NCBI GenBank assembly: GCA_000209515.2
Contig: AEVK01000040.1
Location: 1 to 43,091, forward strand
Source: a gamma proteobacterium IMCC1989
GTDB taxonomy: Bacteria; Pseudomonadota; Gammaproteobacteria; Pseudomonadales; Cellvibrionaceae
DNA length: 43,091 nucleotides
Direction: 5' to 3'
Position numbers and translations under genes: made by a program. The notes beneath the pieces are model-generated. The model had not been told where the DNA came from, made no database searches, and worked only from the letters and a program-made list of their open reading frames with translations. This document shows, piece by piece, positions 9,002 to 17,111 of this stretch (within the stretch, counting starts at the first letter, position 1; each line of letters begins with the position of its first letter).

Positions 9002-9568
9002 CTAATCGTTATCTTGTGTATAGGCTGACAAAGAAGATGCTTTTGTTGAAGGCGTTGATAGGCTTTCAATTGATGTGGTATTGGCTTCGACTTCTGTTAA
9101 GGCTCTTTTTGCAGAGGAGATCATTGTTTTCATATCATTATTTAGGGCTTCATTTTCAGTGTTTAATAATATTCCTTGCTCTAAATCACTCATGCACCCT
9201 GTAAAATTATTGTCTAATGATTGTAATAGACCTCGTTTGAACAAGTATAGATAGTTGCTGTCTCCTAGGCTGTCTAGCCCAGACCACACCTCGACAGCTT
9301 GTTCATTGTTGCCGGAAGTAAAGTGAAGCAAGCCTAATTGAAAACGAGCTATAGTGAGCGAGTTGTCCATCTCTATTGCCTGCGTCATTTCTTCAATGGA
9401 ACGTTCATACATACCTATTTGTGCATGTAGCGCGCCTAATAAATAAAGGGCCTTGGCGTTACCAGGTTCGTCTTCTAAGCAGGATTTTAAATGTTCGATA
9501 GCTTTTTCTGGTGAGCCATGCTGCATTTCTTGTATAGCTAAATGAAATCGTTCTCCGGAGTCGAGCAT
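9002..9568 (-). CDS. TPR repeat protein (188 residues)
   Basis: This is the first of the three tandem TPR genes. Residues about 1-130 contain three to four repeats (for example KALYLLGALHAQIGMYERSI). The last 45 residues are a low-complexity tail rich in Ser, Thr, Ala and Glu, which looks disordered. The start ATG is preceded by GAGG at 7 nt. It is of the same size and layout as the 190-residue protein downstream, which suggests an old duplication. It lies 74 nt after the 128-residue unknown gene that follows fliA. It is predicted to be a cytosolic protein-protein adaptor; no partner can be read from sequence. Confidence 0.8.
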   Translation of the reverse strand: MLDSGERFHLAIQEMQHGSPEKAIEHLKSCLEDEPGNAKALYLLGALHAQIGMYERSIEEMTQAIEMDNSLTIARFQLGLLHFTSGNNEQAVEVWSGLDSLGDSNYLYLFKRGLLQSLDNNFTGCMSDLEQGILLNTENEALNNDMKTMISSAKRALTEVEANTTSIESLSTPSTKASSLSAYTQDND

Positions 9569-9642
9569 ACGATACCTCTATATAAATGAGTAGAATTTTA
9601 TAGTTAAATTACGGTTTACTTTATCATTATTAATACGGATAG

Positions 9643-10029
9643 TCATTTTTTGTCGCAAAGCTCTTTTATTAATAAAATTGCATCTTTTCGCACCGAGTCA
9701 TCGTTCATGATTGTTTGTGTGACATCTTCAATGACGTGCTGAATTTTAATTTCTTGATCAGTACTACTTCCAAATACCCAATATAAGATATGTTTAACTA
9801 GTATTTGAACGCCTTTTGAGTGCAGTCGTTCTTCAATCGGGAGTACGGTAAGTTCCGAGGCAATTTTAATTTTTAGGCTATCTTTTGTGTTTTCTTGAGC
9901 TTGTTTGTGTTGCTTGTTTGTTTTTGTTTGATTTTTCGTCTTCTCAAAAGCTCCCCCTTGCACATCAGAGTTACGCAGCCTTTTTTTTATGATTTGACTA
10001 ATTTGTGCAATGGATGATATTGGATTCAA
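9643..10029 (-). CDS. Hypothetical protein downstream of fliA
   Basis: I do not recognise this 128-residue protein. The first 50 residues are very rich in Lys, Gln, Asn and Thr and look disordered. Residues about 52-128 look helical, ending in DAILLIKELCDKK. The start is a TTG with a good AGGAGA site 6-7 nt upstream and no early ATG. Its place directly after fliA, and its layout of disordered N terminus plus helical C terminus, recall the anti-sigma factor FlgM. No clear FlgM motif is present, so that remains a positional guess. No membrane segment or signal peptide is visible. Coding status is supported by the ribosome site and the operon context. Confidence 0.55.
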   Translation of the reverse strand: MNPISSIAQISQIIKKRLRNSDVQGGAFEKTKNQTKTNKQHKQAQENTKDSLKIKIASELTVLPIEERLHSKGVQILVKHILYWVFGSSTDQEIKIQHVIEDVTQTIMNDDSVRKDAILLIKELCDKK

Positions 10030-10085
10030 AAGGCTCTCCTGAATATTGAAATTAATCTTAAACTTTTTTAAAAAAAACCTACCGT

Positions 10086-10763
10086 TTATACCTCAGCGCT
10101 GTAGTGAGAGCTGTTTTCGAGAGTAATCCTAAGTTTTTCTAAAGCCGATTTATGTAATTGTGAAATTCGTCCTTTCGTTACTTCTAAAATATCGGCCACT
10201 TCTTGAAAATCTAGCCCCCCAAAATAATGATATGTTACAACTAGCTTCTCATTTCCATTAAGGTGCTCGACACCCAGCAGTAAATCTGAAGACATTTGAG
10301 ACTGGTAGTAGGTTTCAGAGCACTCGTCCACTGAAATTTCTGATTCAGACATGTCATCTAAAAGAGAGGCTACAGCAAGATTGCCTGTAAGCTCAATAAA
10401 TAGGTCAAATAAATCCATTCTATTTGTCGGCTCGGGCGCTTTTAATGAGCGAAGTCTATCTTTCTCTCGTCTTGAATTATATGCATAAAGCTGCATTTTT
10501 TCAGAGTTTTTCACAATACCGTTTAATATTGCACCCTTGATTCTATAAGTAGCGTAGGTGTCAAATGATGCACCTTGATCGGAGGTGTATTTTTTCTTGG
10601 CTTCTAACAAACCAATAAAACCATAATGTTTATAGTCGTCAAACTCTAAGGAATTATCAAAGCGTTTTTTATATAAAGAAGCAGCAATTTTAGTAACTAA
10701 TATTCCTTCTTCTAAAAAAATAGATGAAAAATTATCAGAATTTCCCTTATTGTTAACAGCCAT
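10086..10763 (-). CDS. fliA: Flagellar-type sigma factor (sigma-28 family)
   Basis: This RNA polymerase sigma factor is about 225 residues, the usual FliA size. Region 2 is visible around residues 40-85 (DDYKHYGFIGLLEA, then FDTYATYRIKGAILNGI). Region 3 follows with SRREKDRLRSL, and region 4 near the C terminus has the helix-turn-helix FQEVADILEVTKGRISQLHKSAL that reads the -35 element. I chose the ATG at 10763; a TTG codon lies just before it. It follows fliP by about 20 nt in the flagellar operon. FliA normally switches on late flagellar genes (filament, motor, chemotaxis), yet no such genes and no flgM are nearby, so its target set here is an open question. Confidence 0.9.
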   Translation of the reverse strand: MAVNNKGNSDNFSSIFLEEGILVTKIAASLYKKRFDNSLEFDDYKHYGFIGLLEAKKKYTSDQGASFDTYATYRIKGAILNGIVKNSEKMQLYAYNSRREKDRLRSLKAPEPTNRMDLFDLFIELTGNLAVASLLDDMSESEISVDECSETYYQSQMSSDLLLGVEHLNGNEKLVVTYHYFGGLDFQEVADILEVTKGRISQLHKSALEKLRITLENSSHYSAEV

Positions 10764-10784
10764 CAAATTATTCCAAATGACTCG

Positions 10785-11540
10785 TTAAGTATAAAAGCTT
10801 TCCATTAATGACTTGGTAACAATAAACCAACCATCAATCAAAATAAACATGAGTATTTTAATAGGCAAGGATATCATCATGGGAGGTACCATTAGCATAC
10901 CCATAGACATCAGTATGCTAGCAATAACAATATCCACTAATAAGAAGGGTAGAAATATAATAAAGCCTATTTGGAATGCGGTTTTTAATTCACTTAAGAT
11001 GAACGCAGGCACAAGGTGTATAAAGCTGACATCGCTTTCCACTTTGGGTGTTTCGGCCTTTGCAAGATCCACCATCAGTAATAAATCTTCCTCCCTCGTA
11101 TGCTTAAGCATAAAACCTTTAAAATTGCTTTTACCGATATCCACAGCAGATTGTATGCTGATTTTTTCTTGTATATATGGCTGTATTGCGTTTTCATCAA
11201 TAGCAGTAAATGTTGGCATCATATTGAATAATGTTAAAAATAAGGCGAGACTAATAAGTACAGTGTTTGGTGGTGTTTGTTGCATTCCTAATGCCATGCG
11301 CAACATAGAAAGAACAACTATAATACGTATAAACGATGTCATAACAACAATAGCGGCAGGCGCTAAACTTAACGCGGTCATGCCTATAAATATTTTTACT
11401 GCATTTGCTATGTCAGCGTTGTCATCGGAAAAGTCAACAGCTAGTCCAGGAAGCTCCACATCTGCTGCATAGGAAAAGCCAGAAAGAAAAAAACTAACGA
11501 AGAAAATAAAAATATATATAAGCTTAAACGAAAAAAACAT
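10785..11540 (-). CDS. fliP: Flagellar type III export gate protein FliP
   Basis: FliP forms the core of the FliPQR export gate in the inner membrane. The protein is 251 residues, the family length. It has an N-terminal signal-like hydrophobic stretch, then the conserved ALSLAPAAIVVMTSFIRIIV region, LRMALGMQQTPPN (the family hallmark near residues 80-92), and two C-terminal membrane helices including MGMLMVPPMMISLPIKILMF. The gene starts directly after the fliO stop. No truncation is seen, so the gate should be functional. Partners fliQ and fliR lie at the other end of the same locus, about 18 kb upstream. Confidence 0.95.
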   Translation of the reverse strand: MFFSFKLIYIFIFFVSFFLSGFSYAADVELPGLAVDFSDDNADIANAVKIFIGMTALSLAPAAIVVMTSFIRIIVVLSMLRMALGMQQTPPNTVLISLALFLTLFNMMPTFTAIDENAIQPYIQEKISIQSAVDIGKSNFKGFMLKHTREEDLLLMVDLAKAETPKVESDVSFIHLVPAFILSELKTAFQIGFIIFLPFLLVDIVIASILMSMGMLMVPPMMISLPIKILMFILIDGWFIVTKSLMESFYT

Positions 11541-11936
11541 TTATAACACCGAGTCCTTTTTTTGTAAAAACACTAATGAATCTCCTTTTTCTGCTAATAA
11601 ATAATATTCATTATCGATCTTAATGCGATGTATAGTGAGCTTCATCGTTATTCTTTTTGATTCAATAATGTCAATGCCTGCTGTTTTCCCTTCTATTTTT
11701 AACGATTTGTATACGTATTTTTTTAAAAGGAAAACAGATGAAAAAATAAGAAAAATACCAAACATAAAAACCAAGGAAACCTTTACTAAACTAGGCGATT
11801 CCCTCTCTTTTTTCATAGCAAAACTAATGGTATCTGTTTTTTTTGTTTCTTTAGCGGTAGCGCTTGTGATATCTGTGTGTCCGATAGATGCTTGTGATAA
11901 AGATAGTAATGTCAATATTATAAAAATTTTAATCAC
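11541..11936 (-). CDS. fliO: FliO-like flagellar export gate assembly protein
   Basis: This 131-residue protein sits in the fliN-fliO-fliP order normal for FliO, a membrane protein that helps FliP oligomerise. It has an N-terminal hydrophobic segment, a single strong membrane helix (LVFMFGIFLIFSSVFLL, about 55-72) and a small basic cytosolic domain with KRITMKLTIHRIKID, the typical FliO beta segment. The start is a GTG overlapping the fliN stop by 4 nt (GTGA), so translation is coupled. FliO is poorly conserved, and the call rests on topology and position. Confidence 0.8.
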   Translation of the reverse strand: MIKIFIILTLLSLSQASIGHTDITSATAKETKKTDTISFAMKKERESPSLVKVSLVFMFGIFLIFSSVFLLKKYVYKSLKIEGKTAGIDIIESKRITMKLTIHRIKIDNEYYLLAEKGDSLVFLQKKDSVL

Positions 11937-12247
11937 GAAGAGATCTCTGTGATTTGAACGCCAAAATCATCATCTACAACGACCATTACGCCTCTAGCCA
12001 CTAATTTTCCATTAATGAAAATATCTAAAGGGGAATTAGCTTCTCTGTCAAGTTTGACTACAGAGCCTTCTTTCATAGTCATGAGTTTATCAACTTGTAT
12101 TTCTGTTTCTCCAAGAGAAACTTGCATTTTTATCTTAAGGTCTTTAAGGACATCAATATTTCCAGCTAATAAGTTGTCGCCAGAAAGTAGTTCTTGCGTG
12201 AGTGTTTTTAGTTCTGCTTTACTGACAGACATTTCATCAAGTTCCAT
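11933..12247 (-). CDS. fliN: C-ring protein FliN
   Basis: FliN is the SpoA-domain protein at the base of the cytosolic C-ring; it also docks FliH-FliI to the export gate. The 104-residue protein is a little short but complete over the SpoA domain (about 28-104). Recognisable features are VLKDLKIKMQVSLGETEIQV, GSVVKLDREANSPLDIFING and the end VVDDDFGVQITEI. The fliM stop lies a few bases upstream and the fliO start overlaps its own stop. The normal FliN next to a reduced FliM suggests a small C-ring or injectisome-like pods. Confidence 0.92.
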   Translation of the reverse strand: MELDEMSVSKAELKTLTQELLSGDNLLAGNIDVLKDLKIKMQVSLGETEIQVDKLMTMKEGSVVKLDREANSPLDIFINGKLVARGVMVVVDDDFGVQITEISS

Positions 12248-12250
12248 TGT

Positions 12251-13018
12251 TTATTTACCTGTTACTTTAATTGCAAAGTTATTATCATTTACACCCAGGC
12301 TACCATCGAACAGTTTTTCGCCTGATAAGTTATGGGCGGATACTGAATCGCCGATTTTTTTCGTTAAACGGATTACGTCCCCTGTTTTTATTGACATTAT
12401 TTCGTCTACAGTTAGCGACGCATTACCATATTCAACAGAAAAAGAAATTTTTTCGTTAGCCAGAGAGTTTTTTATTGAGTATAAGTTGCCTTTTTTGGCC
12501 TTGTTTTTTTGGATATATTCAGATGCTATATGATCAATTAAAAAACTGGAAAAAAATATTTTTAAAGATATTTCGTTGTTTTTTAACGTAACGATCGTAA
12601 GATTAGATACTTGTTTTTCTAGGTTTTGAGGGTTTTTAGATGTGTTGTTTTCATCAAAAAAATCGTTAATGAGATTTACTTGTAAACTTTTTAAACATTC
12701 CTCTACTAACCGATTAAATAATTTACTGTTGTAGGTTGGCTCAATTTTCGGAGCTATTTTAGAAAAAATAGCTTTTCTAGAGCGCATTGTGTCAAATCCA
12801 ATGATGAAACTATCTTCAATGAAAAGGGTGTTGTCAATGTCTTTGGCTTTAAGTGATGATACTGTATTTTCTTTTTTTTCTATCGAAACTGCCCAGTTCT
12901 CACTTGTAGCATCAATCCCCCAATGCGTAGACCAGAGCTGAGCTTTATCAATGCAGTAGCGGTTGAGTGACGATTCAATGTGTGAATCGACTAGCAGATA
13001 GTGAAATAAGTTTTTCAT
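12251..13018 (-). CDS. fliM: Short, SctQ-like FliM C-ring protein
   Basis: At 255 residues this is far shorter than typical FliM (about 330). The C-terminal 65 residues (NEKISFSVEYGNASLTVDEI, TGDVIRLTKK and the end DNNFAIKVTGK) are a SpoA domain like that of FliM/FliN. The N-terminal CheY-binding segment and the recognisable CheC-like middle domain (GGxG loop that binds FliG) are absent. What remains is closer in layout to SctQ proteins of injectisomes. The ATG overlaps the flgE stop (TAATG) with GAGGAGG in the end of flgE as ribosome site. The gene call is secure by position and SpoA domain. The loss of switch features is seen; its effect is inferred. Confidence 0.8.
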   Translation of the reverse strand: MKNLFHYLLVDSHIESSLNRYCIDKAQLWSTHWGIDATSENWAVSIEKKENTVSSLKAKDIDNTLFIEDSFIIGFDTMRSRKAIFSKIAPKIEPTYNSKLFNRLVEECLKSLQVNLINDFFDENNTSKNPQNLEKQVSNLTIVTLKNNEISLKIFFSSFLIDHIASEYIQKNKAKKGNLYSIKNSLANEKISFSVEYGNASLTVDEIMSIKTGDVIRLTKKIGDSVSAHNLSGEKLFDGSLGVNDNNFAIKVTGK

Positions 13019-14220
13019 TAGCCTCCTCGACCCACACTGAGTAGCTCTTGTATCATCTCATTTGAAGCTGACATGATTTGTGAAGAAGCCTGAAAACCCC
13101 GCTGAATAATAATCAGATCTGTAAATTCTTGTGTTAATTCTACGTTTGATATTTCTATAGACCCACCAACAAGATCTCCAAAAATATCTGAGGAACCTTT
13201 ACCTATGATGGGCTGCTGTTCATTTGAAACTAAAAAAATTCCATTACCTATCTGACGCATAGACTGTAAATCTGAAAACCAAGCGAGGGCTAGTTGTCCT
13301 ACATCGGCTGTTTCGCCATTAGAATATGATGCTTCAAGAACACCGTCTGCTCCTATATTCACATCAAGAAATGAACCTAACGCTAAACCATCTTGAGAGT
13401 CTACTGCTAATGTAGATGCTGCTCCTGAAGATAAAGATGTAGCACCTGTAATACTTCCTGCATCACCAAATTTTAGTGTTACCGTGTTTGTATTGTGTAC
13501 AAAGTTTACCTCATTAAATCCTGCTTGTGGCGTACTATCTCCGCTAAAGCGAATTTCTAAATCATCTGCTATTAACGTTCCTGCTTGATTATTTACATCA
13601 ATTAGCCAACTTCCAGAAGTAACCGCTGTATTGTCAGTAAATGTAAGGCTATATGATTCAGTGCTTCCAGAGGTGTCTATAAGGTTTACATCGGTCACTT
13701 GATGAGTCGTGTCGTTTGTAGAAAGAATTCCGGAAAATACAATTTCACTGGTCGCTACAGCAGGACTAGCATTAAATTGATTAATATTAATATCGACTAG
13801 ATTATTGGATGCGTCTATTCCTGCAACCCTAGAGCCTAATGATGTACTTGATAAAAATCCGTCGGAGTCAAATTCGAACTGGCCAGCCCTTGTGTACATC
13901 TGTTGATCGGGCTCTCTTAGGATAAAGAATCCATTGCCACTAATGGCAACGTCTGTGGAATTCCCTGTTTGCTGAATATCCCCTGCTGCAAAACTTGTAA
14001 TTGTTCCAGCATCAGTTACGCCAGCCCCATTTTGCTGAGCTGAGGTTTGCCCATCCATTTCTCCGGATTGTTGGAATTGATAAAATAAATCTCTAAACAG
14101 TAGGTCACTACGTTTAAACCCTGGAGTGTTGAGATTCGCCACATTGTTACTGACGGTACTAAGCCCTTTAGAAAAGGTTAGCATGCCAGTTGATGCAGTA
14201 TAAATAGTACTGAAGGACAT
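13018..14220 (-). CDS. flgE: Flagellar hook protein FlgE
   Basis: FlgE builds the hook outside the cell. The 400-residue protein has the family N terminus (STIYTASTGMLTFSKGLSTV, then NNVANLNTPGFK), the GNGFFILR beta motif near residue 95, a Ser/Thr/Asp-rich variable middle (about 150-300) and the FlgE/F/G C terminus ending in IIIQRGFQASSQIMSASNEM. The length is ordinary for FlgE. The terminal helices needed for export and coiled-coil packing are intact, so an extracellular hook-like tube is expected. Start ATG with AGGA about 8 nt upstream; 13 nt after flgD. Confidence 0.95.
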   Translation of the reverse strand: MSFSTIYTASTGMLTFSKGLSTVSNNVANLNTPGFKRSDLLFRDLFYQFQQSGEMDGQTSAQQNGAGVTDAGTITSFAAGDIQQTGNSTDVAISGNGFFILREPDQQMYTRAGQFEFDSDGFLSSTSLGSRVAGIDASNNLVDININQFNASPAVATSEIVFSGILSTNDTTHQVTDVNLIDTSGSTESYSLTFTDNTAVTSGSWLIDVNNQAGTLIADDLEIRFSGDSTPQAGFNEVNFVHNTNTVTLKFGDAGSITGATSLSSGAASTLAVDSQDGLALGSFLDVNIGADGVLEASYSNGETADVGQLALAWFSDLQSMRQIGNGIFLVSNEQQPIIGKGSSDIFGDLVGGSIEISNVELTQEFTDLIIIQRGFQASSQIMSASNEMIQELLSVGRGG

Positions 14221-14233
14221 TGTATTTTCCTAT

Positions 14234-14644
14234 TTAATTTCTAACAACTGATATCTGACTAAGGCCGACACCATTGATAAAACCGCCATCGTCACGCAGA
14301 ACAGTCATTTGCGGTGTGCCTTCGGAAGAGAAGGTAATCGTCGTGACCTGACCGATAGTATCTGAGCCGGATGAGTTAACCTCAACTGTTTTACCTATTA
14401 ACTGAACGGCTTGATTTACTGATTGAATGGTTAGTAAGGAATCTAGTTTATCATTGGAAGATTGCGTCTGAGTTAACGTAGTTAATTCAGCAAATTGAGA
14501 AATAAACTCACTGTTATCCACTGGTTCAAGCGGGTCTTGATAGTTAAGTTGCGCTAAGAGTACTTGTAAAAAGTCTTCTTGATCAATTCCGGCTCTCTGT
14601 AACGCAGTGTTACTTTGTGAGTTGCCGATACTTTCTATTTCCAT
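14234..14644 (-). CDS. flgD: Hook cap protein FlgD, short form
   Basis: FlgD caps the growing hook. This protein is only 136 residues (enterobacterial FlgD is about 230). The conserved N-terminal part is present: DFLQVLLAQLNYQDPLEPVDNSEFISQFAE (split here around residues 24-53) and LTTLTQTQSSNDKLDSLL, then VQLIGKTVEV. The protein ends with a small beta region and lacks the C-terminal Ig-like/Tudor hybrid domain. Comparable short FlgD proteins exist in other lineages, so this is not proof of decay. A GGAG precedes the ATG. It lies 9 nt after the gene in fliK position and before flgE, the normal order. Confidence 0.9.
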   Translation of the reverse strand: MEIESIGNSQSNTALQRAGIDQEDFLQVLLAQLNYQDPLEPVDNSEFISQFAELTTLTQTQSSNDKLDSLLTIQSVNQAVQLIGKTVEVNSSGSDTIGQVTTITFSSEGTPQMTVLRDDGGFINGVGLSQISVVRN

Positions 14645-14653
14645 TAGATGCTC

Positions 14654-15328
14654 CTAATAAATAAGGTTGATACTGTGATTATTTCTTTCTTTCTGGCTAA
14701 TTGAAAGGGTGTCCTGCCATACAGTGTTTCCATTAACTTTGATTTTTTCTATGTTATTCCCGAACATATCTTTTACTGATCGAACAAAAGCTGTCATGTC
14801 TTTAATTGTAGTTTTTCCCTCTAAATAATTTCTTACAAGTATTTCGCCATCGGGCAGAAGTTTGAGGAGGATTTCTTTCTTTTCGACTCTTATCGTGCTC
14901 CAGTCTACACCGCCTAAATTATTTGTAGGTATTTTCTCTAAACTAGTTTTTTGATTGCTGTTGGTGTGGCTGAATGAAAAGAAAGCATCTGCAGTAATAT
15001 GGTTTATTTTTTTTTCTGTAAGTGACGTTAAACTTTCGGTTTTGCTATCTGGTGCCATTATCGTCAAAAAGCTATTTTCTTTTCTGTTTTCCGTTTGCTG
15101 TTCACCACCCTTTGTAATATGTGTATTTTTTTTATCAACTATCTCCTGTTCTATCATCATAGAATAATGACTTTTTTTAGAAGATTCGTGATCTACATGA
15201 TGCATGCTATTCTTTTGATAGATTTGCTTTTCTAATTCTTCTTTCCATGCTTTATCTCTGGCGGCTGATTTAGAAGCGTATCCATTTAGTATTGTAATGT
15301 CCGATGAAGTGCTCTTGATTCCATTCAT
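14654..15328 (-). CDS. Unknown flagellar-locus protein in the fliK position
   Basis: This 224-residue protein lies between fliJ and flgD, where many genomes carry fliK, and its ATG overlaps the fliJ stop (ATGA). The first 150 residues are hydrophilic, rich in Lys, Ser, Thr and Glu, and look disordered. The last 75 form a likely small folded domain (EILLKLLPDGEILVRNYLEG, then VKDMFGNNIEKIKVNGNTVW). That layout, flexible export part plus compact C-terminal switch, fits a hook-length ruler. I cannot find the FliK C-terminal consensus, however, and a better FliK-like candidate lies at 25507-26730. It may be a second ruler or an exported accessory protein. Confidence 0.5.
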   Translation of the reverse strand: MNGIKSTSSDITILNGYASKSAARDKAWKEELEKQIYQKNSMHHVDHESSKKSHYSMMIEQEIVDKKNTHITKGGEQQTENRKENSFLTIMAPDSKTESLTSLTEKKINHITADAFFSFSHTNSNQKTSLEKIPTNNLGGVDWSTIRVEKKEILLKLLPDGEILVRNYLEGKTTIKDMTAFVRSVKDMFGNNIEKIKVNGNTVWQDTLSISQKERNNHSINLIY

Positions 15329-15798
15329 AAAAATGACACCGACAACAACTGCTTTCGTGATGTGCCCATATCATCCATAGTTTTTTGCTCATTTTTTTCT
15401 AGGTGATCTACCAATAGACAATTGTTTTTTATAATGAGCTTGTCGTACAGCTTGCTCTGACCATAGTTTTTTTCTATTTTCTTTATTTGGTCTTTGTGCC
15501 GTTTGTCAATACTTCTTTTTAGCAGTGTTTCTCTAGTCAGGTCGTCCTGTAACTTTTCTATATACTTCCTATGGTTTATCAATTGTTCTATATCAAGGTT
15601 GGCTCCACTTTCAGTCGCTGCTTTAACTGTTTGCTCAGCATTGCTTATATTGCTTTTTTTATTTTTCATTGATTCTTCTGCTTGTTCAGCATTTTTTTGT
15701 AATATATTTTTGTCGCTTTGCAGTTTTATTAGCTGAAAGTTTTTTATCGTTTTCAGAGATGTATATATTTTTTTTCGTAACAAAAGTGGTTCTTTCAT
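15325..15798 (-). CDS. fliJ: FliJ-like export chaperone
   Basis: This 157-residue protein is almost entirely charged alpha helix with heptad-like spacing (coiled coil), as expected for FliJ, the central stalk of the FliI ATPase ring and chaperone-escort factor. It follows fliI by 4 nt and overlaps the next gene by 4 nt. Features seen are a Lys-rich N terminus (LLRKKIYTSLKTIKNFQLIK) and repeated KxxxE helices. FliJ sequences are poorly conserved, so the call rests on size, coiled coil and gene order. No truncation is evident. Confidence 0.8.
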   Translation of the reverse strand: MKEPLLLRKKIYTSLKTIKNFQLIKLQSDKNILQKNAEQAEESMKNKKSNISNAEQTVKAATESGANLDIEQLINHRKYIEKLQDDLTRETLLKRSIDKRHKDQIKKIEKNYGQSKLYDKLIIKNNCLLVDHLEKNEQKTMDDMGTSRKQLLSVSFL

Positions 15799-15802
15799 GG
15801 TG

Positions 15803-17107
15803 TTATCCGTTACATATTTTTGTGATGTTTTTTAGGCTCTCTTCTCGTGTAAAAGAGTCTTTGGGTTCTTGCTGTAAAAATTTTTGTATATCTTCTAGCT
15901 TGCCAAGTACTTTATCTAACTTAGGGTTTGTGCCATGATTATATATGCCCATATCGACCATTTCTCTGTAGCGCTCGTAAAGCTCGAGCATTTCAACAAA
16001 CTGTCTTATTTGCAGGTATTCTTTTTGGTCTACCAGATCATTAATTAGACGACTATTGCTCTGTAATATATCAATAGATGGAAAATGTCTTTTTTGTGCT
16101 AGTGCTCTAGATAGTGTTATCGTGCCATCAAGTATTGATCTTACATGATCGGAGACCGGCTCATTAGTGTCGTCCCCTTCAACTAGCACAGTATAAAATG
16201 CTGTGATGGATCCACCATTCTTTGATGTCCCCGCTCTTTCTAACAACCGAGGTAGGACTGAAAACACAGAAGGTGTGTAACCTTTGGTGGTGGGGGGCTC
16301 ACCTACAGAAAGTCCTATCTCCCTTTGCGCCATAGCGAGACGAGTGACTGAGTCCATAGTTAAGATGACTTTTTTCCCTTGATCCCTAAAATATTCAGCA
16401 ATAGCAGTTGCTCCCCAAGCAGCATGTGAGCGGACTAACGCGTTCTCGTCAGATGTTGCTGCGATAACCACTGATTTTTTTAAGCCTTCCTCGCCAAGCA
16501 CTTTGTAAATAAAATCAGAGACTTCTCTGCCCCTTTCACCGACTAGTGCAATAACATTAACATCACAATCTAAGCCTTTGGCAATCATTCCAAGCAGTGT
16601 GCTTTTTCCAACACCGCTACCAGCAAATATGCCTAGTCTTTGTCCTCTGCCGACGGTTATCAAGCTGTCTATTGCCTTGACACCTGTATGCAAAATTTCT
16701 TTTATAGGTGGCCTGTTTAACGGGTTTATAGGTTTCTTATACAGCGGGTAATGTGCCGAAGCCACCGGTTTAGGTTGGTCATCTAATGGGTTGCCAAAAG
16801 CATCGAGTACTCGCCCAAGCATGTTATCGCCGACAGGCATCTCTACTTTGCGTCCTGTGGCCACTACATCGCTTCCCACACTAACACCTGAAGTATGCCC
16901 ATAGGGCATTAGCAAGACTTTGTTGGCATTAATACCGATCACTTCGGCTGCTATAGGTTCCGACTGTGCGCTAGAGTATATTTCACAATATTCACCAACA
17001 AAAGCTTCTAGTCCAGCAACTTTGACCACTAGACCTGCGCAATCGCAAACTTTTCCTGAGCTACGTATGTAGTCTCCGTTTTTTACTGCTTGCAGATACG
17101 CTTCCAT
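15803..17107 (-). CDS. fliI: Flagellum-specific export ATPase FliI
   Basis: FliI is the F1-beta-like hexameric ATPase that unfolds and feeds substrates to the export gate. With the ATG at 17107 it is 434 residues, the usual size; a GTG start eight codons upstream would overlap fliH. The Walker A motif GSGVGKST is at about 163-170. Walker B is in KVILTMDSVTRLAMAQREIG, and EPPTTKGYTPSVFSVLPRLLERAG is the strongly conserved flagellar/injectisome ATPase stretch. The N-terminal beta barrel and C-terminal helical domain are intact. It lies with fliH and fliJ in the standard order. The export engine therefore looks functional despite the reduced rotor. Confidence 0.95.
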   Translation of the reverse strand: MEAYLQAVKNGDYIRSSGKVCDCAGLVVKVAGLEAFVGEYCEIYSSAQSEPIAAEVIGINANKVLLMPYGHTSGVSVGSDVVATGRKVEMPVGDNMLGRVLDAFGNPLDDQPKPVASAHYPLYKKPINPLNRPPIKEILHTGVKAIDSLITVGRGQRLGIFAGSGVGKSTLLGMIAKGLDCDVNVIALVGERGREVSDFIYKVLGEEGLKKSVVIAATSDENALVRSHAAWGATAIAEYFRDQGKKVILTMDSVTRLAMAQREIGLSVGEPPTTKGYTPSVFSVLPRLLERAGTSKNGGSITAFYTVLVEGDDTNEPVSDHVRSILDGTITLSRALAQKRHFPSIDILQSNSRLINDLVDQKEYLQIRQFVEMLELYERYREMVDMGIYNHGTNPKLDKVLGKLEDIQKFLQQEPKDSFTREESLKNITKICNG

Positions 17108-17111
17108 ATGT

